Origin: Streptomyces puniciscabiei
Lineage (GTDB): Bacteria; Actinomycetota; Actinomycetes; Streptomycetales; Streptomycetaceae
Assembly (NCBI RefSeq): GCF_006715785.1
Contig: NZ_VFNX01000001.1
Coordinates: forward strand, 1,440,501 to 1,504,500
Direction of reading: 5' to 3'
Length of the DNA: 64,000 nt
Below, piece by piece: positions 17,084 to 24,395 of this stretch; the stretch's first letter is position 1, and each line of letters opens with the position of its first letter. The position numbers and the translations under genes were made by a program. Under the pieces are notes generated by a model. It was not told the DNA's origin. It was given only the letters and a program-made list of their open reading frames with translations, and ran no database searches.

Positions 17084-17119
17084 TCACTGCGGACCGGCGC
17101 GCCTGCTGCCAATAATCAT
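17084..17119 (-). CDS. Putative cimA leader peptide MIIGSRRAGPQ
   Basis: An 11-codon ORF begins ATG ATT ATT. Two adjacent ATT codons are rare in this GC-rich genome, where ATC dominates. Two isoleucine codons in front of a U-tailed hairpin and the isoleucine-pathway gene cimA fit a classical attenuation leader. No Shine-Dalgarno is obvious, so initiation may be near-leaderless. The TGA overlaps a GTG that is in frame with cimA. Confidence 0.6.
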   Translation of the reverse strand: MIIGSRRAGPQ

Positions 17120-17177
17120 GGCGAACGAGAGCACGGGGGCAGTCTGGCACAGCCCCGCCCCCGGCTCACGGACCGTC

Positions 17178-18491
17178 TCAGGATGCGGTCGTCAGACTGG
17201 GATCCGTACGGTCCCTCCCCCGGGCGAGGTCCAGGTCCTTCGTCTCCCGCATGGTGACGTACACCACGAGGGACACGGCGGCACAGCCCGCCACGTACCA
17301 GGAGAAGCCGGACTCGATGCCGGCCTTCTTGAACCACAGGGCGACGTATTCCGCGGTGCCGCCGAACAGGGCGTTGGCGACGGCGTACGGCAGGGCCACG
17401 CCCAGGGCACGCACCCCGGTGGGGAACAGCTCGGCCTTCACGCAGGCGTTGATCGAGGTGTAGCCGGTGACGACGACCAGCGCGAGCAGGGCGAGACCGA
17501 GGGCCGGCCAGAAGCTGCCCGCATGCCTCAGCAGGGTCATGATCGGCACGGTCAGGACGGTGGAGCCGACCGCGAAGGTGATCAGCAACGGGCGGCGGCC
17601 GATCCGGTCCGACAGCGCGCCGGCGAGCGGCTGGAGCGCGGCGAAGACGATCAGCGCGGTGAAGGACACGAGCGTCGCCGTCTCCTTGGGCAGTCCGGCC
17701 GAGTTGGACAGGTACTTCGTCAGATAGGTGGTGTACGTGTAGTACGCGACCGTGCCGCCCATGGTGAGTGCGACGACCAGGAACGCCTCCCGCCGGTGCC
17801 GCCACAGGGCGCGCAGGGTGCCGCGCTCCTCGGCGTGGGAGGTGTCCTCCTCGTACAGCTCCGTCTCCAGCATGCTGCGGCGCAGATAGAAGACGACGGC
17901 GGCGCCGAGGGCGCCGACGACGAACGGGATGCGCCAGCCGTAGCCGTGCAGGGCGCTGTCGGACATGGTCCGCTGCAGGATGATCAGCAGGCCGAGGCCG
18001 ACGATCTGCCCGGCGGTCATGGAGACGTACTGGAAGCTGGAGGCGAACCCGCGCCGCTTCGGGTCCGAGGCCTCGGTCAGATAGGTGGCGCTGGCCGCGT
18101 ACTCGCCGCCGACCGACAGACCCTGCAGCAGACGGGCGACGAGCAGCACGAGCGCGCCGCCGTAGCCGGCGACCGTGTAGGTCGGGGCGACGGCGATGAG
18201 GATCGCCGAGGCCGACATCAGCGTCACGGTCAGCGTCAGCGCCGCCTTACGGCCCTTGCGGTCGCCCACTCGTCCCAGCAGCCAGCCGCCCACGGGCCGC
18301 ATGAAGAACCCGACCGCGAAGATGCCCGCGGTGTTCATGAGCTGGGCGGTGGGATTGCCGCTCGGGAAGAACGCGCCGGCGAAGTAGGTGGCGAAGCTCG
18401 CGTACACGAACCAGTCGAACCACTCGACCATGTTGCCCGCCGAACCGACCCAGATCTTCTTCCAGTGTTGTCGTCCCATGCGCCGGTACAT
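17178..18491 (-). CDS. MHS-type major facilitator transporter
   Basis: The 437-residue, 12-helix transporter has the metabolite:H+ symporter opening G-N-M-V-E-W-F-D-W-F-V-Y and the loop G-R-V-G-D-R-K-G-R-K. Relatives carry 2-oxoglutarate, proline/betaine or shikimate; the substrate here is unknown. ATG at 18491 is chosen, and ATG at 18479 is equally possible because neither has a good Shine-Dalgarno. It is the last gene of the ureAB-ureC-aguA-tetR operon, which suggests uptake of a nitrogenous or polyamine compound. Confidence 0.85.
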   Translation of the reverse strand: MYRRMGRQHWKKIWVGSAGNMVEWFDWFVYASFATYFAGAFFPSGNPTAQLMNTAGIFAVGFFMRPVGGWLLGRVGDRKGRKAALTLTVTLMSASAILIAVAPTYTVAGYGGALVLLVARLLQGLSVGGEYAASATYLTEASDPKRRGFASSFQYVSMTAGQIVGLGLLIILQRTMSDSALHGYGWRIPFVVGALGAAVVFYLRRSMLETELYEEDTSHAEERGTLRALWRHRREAFLVVALTMGGTVAYYTYTTYLTKYLSNSAGLPKETATLVSFTALIVFAALQPLAGALSDRIGRRPLLITFAVGSTVLTVPIMTLLRHAGSFWPALGLALLALVVVTGYTSINACVKAELFPTGVRALGVALPYAVANALFGGTAEYVALWFKKAGIESGFSWYVAGCAAVSLVVYVTMRETKDLDLARGRDRTDPSLTTAS

Positions 18492-18517
18492 GCCCGGCAC
18501 CGGAGCGAACGATTCCT

Positions 18518-19129
18518 TTACCCGGCCGGCACCAGGAGGGAGTCGGCGAGGAACTCCCTTACGTGAACCAGGACTTGGTCGCGGTCCGTGCCGCGCAGTC
18601 CGATCGCCACGTGGATGGAGAACCCGTCCAGCAGCGCACGCAACCTCGCCGCGAAGCGGTCGGCGTCCACCGTGCGGAACTCGCCCCGTGAGACGCCCTC
18701 GGCGATCAGCGCGACCAGGTCCCTGTGCCACGCCCCTTCGATCGCCACCTGCCGGGCGCGCGCCTGGTCGTCCGCGTTCTGCGAGCGGTTCCAGACCTCC
18801 AGCCAGAGCGTCCAGTGCGGGTCGCGGTGGCCGTCCGGGACGTACAGGTCGACGTACGCGGACAGACGTTCGCGCGCCGTCCCGGGACGGGTCAGCAGGC
18901 GGCCGCGCTCGGTGCCGAGCCGCCCCTCGCTCCACTCCAGGGTCTGCAGCAGCAGCTCGTCCTTGGAGCGGAAGTAGTACAGGAGATGGCCGCTGCTCAT
19001 CCCGACCTCGCGGCCGAGCGCCGCCATGGTGAGCTTCTCCAGACCGCGCTCGGCGATCATGTCCATGGCGGCGGCGAGTACCTCCTCGCGCGGCGGCGCG
19101 TTCCTCCGCGCCCGTGCCGCACCGGCCAT
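18518..19129 (-). CDS. TetR-family transcriptional regulator
   Basis: The 203-residue protein has an N-terminal HTH (about 12-58: R-E-E-V-L-A-A-A-M-D-M-I, then L-T-M-A-A-L-G-R-E-V-G-M-S-S-G-H-L-L-Y-Y-F) and a helical ligand domain. It sits between agmatine deiminase and the MHS transporter with gaps of 29 and 26 bp and is therefore probably in the urease operon. Two related palindromes in the divergent ureAB/NCS1 promoter region are the best candidates for its operators. The ligand could be agmatine, a polyamine or the permease substrate; this is inference. Confidence 0.88.
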   Translation of the reverse strand: MAGAARARRNAPPREEVLAAAMDMIAERGLEKLTMAALGREVGMSSGHLLYYFRSKDELLLQTLEWSEGRLGTERGRLLTRPGTARERLSAYVDLYVPDGHRDPHWTLWLEVWNRSQNADDQARARQVAIEGAWHRDLVALIAEGVSRGEFRTVDADRFAARLRALLDGFSIHVAIGLRGTDRDQVLVHVREFLADSLLVPAG

Positions 19130-19158
19130 CCCTGACTCCTACATGCTCAAGAACACGC

Positions 19159-20196
19159 TCAGACCTTCGGCTGCTGCTGGGTGATGCAGTGGATGCCGCC
19201 CCCACCCGCAAAGATCGTACGCGCGTCCACCAGGGTCACGGTCCGCTCGGGGAAGAGCCTGCGGAAGATCCCGGCGGCGATCTCGTCGCGCGGGTCGTCG
19301 AAGCCGCACAGCACCACGCCGCCGTTGCAGAGGTAGTGGTTGATGTAGGAGTAGTCGGCCCAGTGGCCGTCGGCCTCCAGGACGGTCGGGGCGGGAACCT
19401 CGACGACCTCCAGCCTGCGGCCCCTGGCGTCCGTCTGGGCGCGCAGGATGCCGATGACCTCCCTGGTGACCTCGTGGTCGGGGTGGGCCGGGTCCGGCTG
19501 GGAGTGCGCCACCACGACACCCGGGCGGGCGAAGGCGGCGACGATGTCCACGTGGCCCAGGGTGCCGAAGCCGTGCGGCGGATAGTCACCGGTCAGGCCG
19601 CGCGGCAGCCAGATCGCCTTGCTCGTGCCGAGCTGGGCGTGGATCTCCGCCTCGACCTCCTCCTTCGACCAGTGCGGGTTGCGCTCGGGGCCGAGCTGGA
19701 CGGTCTCCGTCAGCAGGACCGTGCCCTCGCCGTCGACGTGGATCGCACCGCCCTCGTTGACCAGCTTAGAGGCGTACGTCCTCGCGCCCGCGAGGTCGGA
19801 GACATACGCGGCGATCTTGGCGTCGTGCTCCCAGCGGGCCCAGTCCTGGGCGCCCCAGCCGTTGAACGTCCAGTCCACGGCGGCCAGTTCACCCTTGCCG
19901 TTGGTGAGGAAGGTGGGGCCGATGTCCCGCATCCACGCGTCGTCCAGGTCCCGTTCGACGGTGCCGATGTCCGGCCCGAGCAGCTCCTGGGCCTCGGCGG
20001 ACTGGCCGGGGCCGCAGACCACGGTCACCGGCTCGAAGCGGCGGATCGCGCGGGCCACCGAGGCCCAGGCGGCGCGGGAGGCGGCGAGGTCGTCCGGGTC
20101 GTCGAAGGTCGGGTTGGGACCCGGCCACGCCATCCAGGTGCGCTCGTGCGGGGTCCACTCGGCGGGCATGCGGAAGCCGTCGGCGGCAGCAGACAT
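19159..20196 (-). CDS. aguA: Agmatine deiminase (agmatine iminohydrolase)
   Basis: The 345-residue guanidino-group enzyme converts agmatine to N-carbamoylputrescine and ammonia. Family signatures are M-P-A-E-W-T-P-H-E-R-T-W-M-A-W-P at the N-terminus, the D-I-G-P-T-F segment, and the C-terminal catalytic Cys in G-G-G-G-I-H-C-I-T-Q-Q-Q-P. ATG at 20196 lies 8 bp after the ureC stop, so it is in the urease operon. No N-carbamoylputrescine amidohydrolase (aguB) is in the window. A peptidyl-arginine deiminase-type role is less likely given the match to AguA. Confidence 0.9.
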   Translation of the reverse strand: MSAAADGFRMPAEWTPHERTWMAWPGPNPTFDDPDDLAASRAAWASVARAIRRFEPVTVVCGPGQSAEAQELLGPDIGTVERDLDDAWMRDIGPTFLTNGKGELAAVDWTFNGWGAQDWARWEHDAKIAAYVSDLAGARTYASKLVNEGGAIHVDGEGTVLLTETVQLGPERNPHWSKEEVEAEIHAQLGTSKAIWLPRGLTGDYPPHGFGTLGHVDIVAAFARPGVVVAHSQPDPAHPDHEVTREVIGILRAQTDARGRRLEVVEVPAPTVLEADGHWADYSYINHYLCNGGVVLCGFDDPRDEIAAGIFRRLFPERTVTLVDARTIFAGGGGIHCITQQQPKV

Positions 20197-20204
20197 GGTG
20201 ATCC

Positions 20205-21929
20205 TTAGAGGAAGTACAGACGGTTGAGGGAGACGGAGTCGGCGGGCTCGGAGCGCAGCGGTTCGCCGTCGAGGGTGACCAGACCGGTGCGCCGGTCGAC
20301 GTCGACCGCCCCGATACGGGCGTTCAGCCGCAGGTCGGCCGGGCCGATGCCCCGGGTGCCGCGCACGGCGACGCGGCGGCGACGGGTGGGCATCCGGTCG
20401 CCCCCCTGCTCCACGGCGGCCCGGGCGACGAACGCCACCGAGAGGTCGGCGGCCGTGGCGCCGTACGAGCCGAACTGCGGTCCGAGGACGAGGGGTTCGC
20501 AGGTGTCGGTGGCCGCGTTGGGGTCGCCGACCACGCCGTAGGCCGGGAAGCCGGCCTTGAGGACGAGCTGCGGCTTGGCGCCGAAGTACTCCGGGCGCCA
20601 CAGCACGATGTCGGCGAGCTTGCCGGTCTCGATCGAGCCGACCTCGTGCGAAAGTCCGTGCGCGATGGCCGGGTTGATGGTCAGCTTGGCCATGTAGCGC
20701 AGGACGCGGGCGTTGTCGTCGCCGTCGCCGTCGCCCTCCAGCGGGCCCAGCTCTGCCTTCATCTTGCCGGCCATGGCGAACGTACGGCGGACCGTCTCAC
20801 CGGCCCGGCCCATGCCCTGGGCGTCGGAGGAGGTGATGCCGATCGCGCCCAGGTCGTGCAGCACGTCCTCGGCGCCCATGGTGCCGGCCCGGATGCGGTC
20901 GCGGGCCATGGCGGCGTCGCCGGGCAGGTCGGGCTTGAGGTCGTGGACGGAGACGATCATGCCGTAGTGCTCGGCGACCGCGTCCCGGCCGAAGGGCAGG
21001 GTGGGGTTGGTGGAGGAGCCGATGACGTTCGGGACGCCGGCCATCTTCAGCACGTTGGGCACGTGTCCGCCGCCGCAGCCCTCGATGTGGAAGGCGTGGA
21101 TGGTGCGGCCCTCCAGCACCCTCAGGGTGTCCTCGACGGACAGGCACTCGTTCAGGCCGTCGCTGTGCAGGGCGACCTGGACGTCGTGCTCCTCGGCGAC
21201 GCGCAGGGCGGTGTCCAGGGCGCGGGTGTGGGCGCCCATGTCCTCGTGCACCTTGAAGCCGCTCGCGCCGCCCTCGGCCAGCGCCTCGATCAGCGGCGCG
21301 TCGTGGGAGGAGGAACCCCGGCCCAGGAAGCCGATGTTGACCGGCCAGGCGTCGAAGGCGTTGAAGGCGTGGCGCAAGGCCCACGGCGAGTTGACGCCGA
21401 CGCCCCAGACGGGGCCGAACTCCTGCCCGATGATCGTGGTGACGCCGGAGGCCAGGGAGGCCTCCATGATGCGCGGCGACAGCAGGTGGACGTGGGTGTC
21501 GACGGCTCCGGCGGTGGCGATCAGGCCCTCTCCGGAGACGATGGAGGTGCCGGTGCCGACCACGACATCGACGCCGTCGAGGGTGTCGGGGTTGCCGGCG
21601 CGTCCGATGGCGCAGATCCGGCCCTCCCGGATGCCGATCGACACCTTGCGGATGCCCTGCACGGCGTCGATCATCACCACGTTGCTGATGACGACGTCAC
21701 AGGTCTCGCGGACGGCGGCGGCCTTCAGGTGCAGTCCGTCGCGGGCGGTCTTGCCGAAGCCGGCCAGGAACTCGTCGCCGTAGCGCTGGGAGTCGGACTC
21801 CACGCGGACGGTGAGCCCGGAGTCACCGAGGCGGATGCGGTCGCCGGCGCGGGGGCCGTGCGTGGCGGCGTAGGCGTGCGGGTCGATGTGGATCGCCCGG
21901 CTCACCTCGCGCCCCTTCGAGCGGCTCAT
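20205..21929 (-). CDS. ureC: Urease alpha subunit
   Basis: The 574-residue catalytic subunit hydrolyses urea to ammonia and carbamate. Visible nickel-site features are H-V-H in V-D-T-H-V-H-L, the carbamylated Lys in G-F-K-V-H-E-D, and the active-site flap H-I-E-G-C-G-G-G-H. Its ATG overlaps the ureAB stop (ATGA), which fixes the start. No ureD, ureE, ureF or ureG gene is nearby; nickel insertion must come from another locus, or this enzyme is handled differently. Length and motifs are intact, so it is not a pseudogene. Confidence 0.95.
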   Translation of the reverse strand: MSRSKGREVSRAIHIDPHAYAATHGPRAGDRIRLGDSGLTVRVESDSQRYGDEFLAGFGKTARDGLHLKAAAVRETCDVVISNVVMIDAVQGIRKVSIGIREGRICAIGRAGNPDTLDGVDVVVGTGTSIVSGEGLIATAGAVDTHVHLLSPRIMEASLASGVTTIIGQEFGPVWGVGVNSPWALRHAFNAFDAWPVNIGFLGRGSSSHDAPLIEALAEGGASGFKVHEDMGAHTRALDTALRVAEEHDVQVALHSDGLNECLSVEDTLRVLEGRTIHAFHIEGCGGGHVPNVLKMAGVPNVIGSSTNPTLPFGRDAVAEHYGMIVSVHDLKPDLPGDAAMARDRIRAGTMGAEDVLHDLGAIGITSSDAQGMGRAGETVRRTFAMAGKMKAELGPLEGDGDGDDNARVLRYMAKLTINPAIAHGLSHEVGSIETGKLADIVLWRPEYFGAKPQLVLKAGFPAYGVVGDPNAATDTCEPLVLGPQFGSYGATAADLSVAFVARAAVEQGGDRMPTRRRRVAVRGTRGIGPADLRLNARIGAVDVDRRTGLVTLDGEPLRSEPADSVSLNRLYFL

Positions 21930-22624
21930 CGCTCCTGACCTCCGTCCGTCGTCGCTCCCAGGTATCCACAGGCGGCGGCCCTGCGCAGGGCCTCTTCCTT
22001 CGCGCCCGGCGCGTCCAGCGGTCCGTCGACCAGCCCGGCGAAGCCGATCGCGATCCGGTCGCCGCCGATCGGGACGAGCCCGACCTCCTCGCTCTCGCCC
22101 GGCCCGAAGCGGACCGAGGACCCGGCGGGTACGGCGAGGCGCATGCCGTAGGCCTTGTGGCGCTCGAAGTCCAGGCGCGGGTTGGCCTCGAAGAAGTGGA
22201 AGTGCGAGGTGACGGAGACCGGCACGGTCGCGGTGTTGGTGACGGTGAGCCGGACGGCCGGCCCCGGGTCGGCGTGCTGGGGCCCCGGCAGCAGCGCACC
22301 CGGAGCGTCCTGCCCCAGGCCGCCGCCGATGGGGTCGGAGACCACCGCGAGCCGGGAGCCGTCGTCGAAGACCGCCTCGACCATCACCTCGGTGACCACG
22401 TCGGCGACCCCCGGCAGCACGTCCTCCGGACCGAGCACGGACCGGGCCGCCTCGATGGCCTCGGCGAGCCGCCTGCCGTCCCGGGCCGCCTCGCACACGG
22501 TGTCCGCGATCAGCGCGGTCGCCTCCGGCACGTTCAGCCTCAGACCGCGCGCCCGGCGGGCCCGGGCCAGCTCGGCGGCCCCGAAGAGCAGCAGCCGGTC
22601 ACGTTCCGTGGGGGTCAGTCTCAC
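21926..22624 (-). CDS. ureAB: Fused urease gamma-beta subunit
   Basis: The 232-residue fusion has the gamma domain in residues 1-100 (L-T-P-T-E-R-D-R-L-L-L-F near the start) and the beta domain after that (S-H-F-H-F-F-E-A-N at mid-domain, ending D-G-G-Q-E-R). Most bacteria encode these separately; the fusion occurs in some actinomycetes and Helicobacter. GTG at 22624 has GGAGG 9 bp upstream; an in-frame ATG further up lacks one. It opens the operon ureAB-ureC-aguA-tetR-MHS. A TTTAGA-N7-TCTAAA palindrome lies 28-46 bp upstream of its start. Confidence 0.92.
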   Translation of the reverse strand: MRLTPTERDRLLLFGAAELARARRARGLRLNVPEATALIADTVCEAARDGRRLAEAIEAARSVLGPEDVLPGVADVVTEVMVEAVFDDGSRLAVVSDPIGGGLGQDAPGALLPGPQHADPGPAVRLTVTNTATVPVSVTSHFHFFEANPRLDFERHKAYGMRLAVPAGSSVRFGPGESEEVGLVPIGGDRIAIGFAGLVDGPLDAPGAKEEALRRAAACGYLGATTDGGQER

Positions 22625-22651
22625 GACGCGGCACCTCCTTGCCTTCCACAC

Positions 22652-22670
22652 TTTAGAACATCACTCTAAA
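22652..22670. promoter_or_regulatory. Operator-like palindrome proximal to ureAB
   Basis: TTTAGAACATCACTCTAAA is a perfect 6-bp inverted repeat with a 7-nt spacer. It lies 28 bp upstream of the ureAB start and shares its GAACRTCRCTC core with the copy at 22721-22739. It is a candidate operator for the operon's TetR protein. Confidence 0.6.
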
Positions 22671-22720
22671 CACAGAATTCGTGAAACTGAAGCATTGACC
22701 CGGGGCGAGGGCTCACGTCA

Positions 22721-22739
22721 CATTGAACGTCGCTCAAAC
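22721..22739. promoter_or_regulatory. Operator-like palindrome proximal to the NCS1 permease gene
   Basis: CATTGAACGTCGCTCAAAC is the second copy (TTGA-N7-TCAA) and matches the ureAB-side site at 12 of 19 positions, including both ends of the core. It lies 30 bp upstream of the permease ATG. The pair is placed symmetrically for control of both promoters. Confidence 0.55.
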
Positions 22740-22769
22740 CGAACCGGCGGGAGTCGAAGGAGACCAGCC

Positions 22770-24242
22770 ATGCCGATAGAACAGCGCGGAGTCGACACCA
22801 TCCCGGACGAGGAGCGGACCAGCGGTCCGCGCGACCTCGTCTCGATCCTGCTCGGCTCCAACCTCTGCCTCGGAGTGATCATCTTCGGCTGGCTGCCGCC
22901 GTCCTTCGGCCTCGGCTGGTGGGCGTCGGTGAGCGCGATCGTCGCGGGCACGATCGTCGGCACGGCGGTGACGGCCCCGCTGGCCCTCATCTCCCTGCGC
23001 ACCGCGACGAACCTCTCCACCTCCTCCGGAGCCCAGTTCGGCGTCCGGGGCCGGCTGGTCGGCTCGGTCGTCGGCCTGCTGCTCGCCCTCGGCTACACGG
23101 CGCTGACGGTGTGGATCGGCGGCGACGTGATGATCGGCGTGCTCGGCCGGATGGTGGGGCTGCCCGCGGACGGGGTGTCGTACGCCGTCGTCTACGCGCT
23201 GCTCGCCGGTGCCACGGTCGCGGGCGCGGTGTACGGCTACCGGGTGCTGCTGAACATGTCCAAGGTGCTGTCCATCGGCATGACCGTCCTGCTGGTGCTC
23301 GGCGTCCTCGCCTACGCCCCGCACTTCACCACCGCGGCGCTGCCCCAGGCGGGCGGATATCTGCTCGGTTCCTTCTGGCCGACCTGGTTCCTGTCGGCCG
23401 TGGCCGCGGGCCTGTCCGGTCCCATCGCGTTCATCACGCTGCTCGGCGACTACACCCGCTACATCTCCCCCGCCCGCCATTCCAACCGCCGCGTCCTGCG
23501 GGCCACGTGGGCCGGCCTGACCCTGGGCCTGCTGGTGCCGCAGCTGTTCGGCACGTTCACGGCGTACGGCGCCCACGCGGCCCTCGACTACGCCGGTCCG
23601 CTGGTGCAGGCCTCCCCCACCTGGTACCTGGTCCCGCTGCTGCTGTCCGCCTCGGCGGGCTCGGTCGGCAACGCCGGTCTGATGCTGTACTCGATGGGCC
23701 TGGACCTGGACGCGATCCTGCCGAGGGCCTCCCGTGCCCGCGCCACCTACACGGTCGCGATCGTCGCCACGGCCTGCGTGTTCGTCGGCCACTACGCCTG
23801 GAACGCGCAGTCCGCGATGACGTCCTTCGTCCTGCTCCTCACCGCCATCGGCACGCCGTGGGCGGTCATCACCCTCATCGGATTCGCCCGCTGCCGCGGT
23901 GTGTACGACGCCGACGCCCTGCAGGTCTTCAACCGCCGTTCGCGTGGCGGGATCTACTGGTACAAGGCGGGCTGGAACATCCGGGCGACCGTCTCCTGGG
24001 CCGTGGGCGCCGGTGTGGGCCTGCTCGGGGTGTCCCTGCCGTCGTACCAGGGCCCGCTGCTGCACCTGACCGGCGGGGTGGACTGCAGCTTCCTGCTGTC
24101 GGGCGCGGTCGGGGGGCTGGTGTACCTGGCGCTCGGGTCCGGCCCGGCCGCGGTCCATGCCGGGGCCGGGCACGTCGAACTCAGCGCCCGAGTAGACCCA
24201 CCGCGGTCAGTGACGGAATCGTCACGCCGATTGACGCGGTAA
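22770..24242 (+). CDS. NCS1-family purine/cytosine/allantoin-type permease
   Basis: The 490-residue, 12-helix membrane protein belongs to the NCS1 nucleobase:cation symporters; an L-L-G-S-N-L-C-L-G-V-I-I-F-G stretch marks helix 1. Known substrates are cytosine, purines, allantoin and hydantoins; which one is used here cannot be read. ATG at 22770 follows GAAGGAG by 8 bp. It is divergent from the urease/agmatine deiminase operon, so the imported compound may feed nitrogen into that pathway. The last 62 bp overlap the convergent small membrane protein gene. Confidence 0.85.
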   Translation: MPIEQRGVDTIPDEERTSGPRDLVSILLGSNLCLGVIIFGWLPPSFGLGWWASVSAIVAGTIVGTAVTAPLALISLRTATNLSTSSGAQFGVRGRLVGSVVGLLLALGYTALTVWIGGDVMIGVLGRMVGLPADGVSYAVVYALLAGATVAGAVYGYRVLLNMSKVLSIGMTVLLVLGVLAYAPHFTTAALPQAGGYLLGSFWPTWFLSAVAAGLSGPIAFITLLGDYTRYISPARHSNRRVLRATWAGLTLGLLVPQLFGTFTAYGAHAALDYAGPLVQASPTWYLVPLLLSASAGSVGNAGLMLYSMGLDLDAILPRASRARATYTVAIVATACVFVGHYAWNAQSAMTSFVLLLTAIGTPWAVITLIGFARCRGVYDADALQVFNRRSRGGIYWYKAGWNIRATVSWAVGAGVGLLGVSLPSYQGPLLHLTGGVDCSFLLSGAVGGLVYLALGSGPAAVHAGAGHVELSARVDPPRSVTESSRRLTR

Positions 24243-24393
24243 ACGCTATTCCGCCGGCCGGAAGGCAGTCCAGGATCCGGTCTCCCGAACCGACCTTGAC
24301 CAAGATGGCGATCAAGCCGACCACCAGTGCCACGAGTAAGGCGACGGCGAGCGAGAGCAACGCGACCGCCGGTTGAGGCGACGAAGCCGTCAT
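24181..24393 (-). CDS. Small two-helix membrane protein
   Basis: The 70-residue protein has two hydrophobic segments (about 8-33 and 47-66) split by a K-V-G-S-G-D-R turn. No family is recognised. ATG at 24393 stands 2 bp after the stop of the KamA-like gene and has GGAGG about 11 bp upstream inside that gene, so the two are coupled. Its 3' end runs antisense into the end of the NCS1 permease gene. It may anchor or assist the radical SAM protein; this is guesswork. Confidence 0.55.
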   Translation of the reverse strand: MTASSPQPAVALLSLAVALLVALVVGLIAILVKVGSGDRILDCLPAGGIAFTASIGVTIPSLTAVGLLGR

Positions 24394-24395
24394 TC

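Noticed and set aside
15444..18566. A 1040-codon plus-strand frame across cimA and the MHS transporter
   Set aside because: It spans two unrelated minus-strand genes and the attenuator, so it cannot be a real gene.
18492..19211. N-terminal extension of the MHS transporter frame through the tetR gene
   Set aside because: The extension is the out-of-frame reading of tetR. The transporter family begins near 18491.
20205..22624. Urease pseudogene, because accessory genes are missing
   Set aside because: Both reading frames are intact with active-site residues and a precise ATGA overlap.
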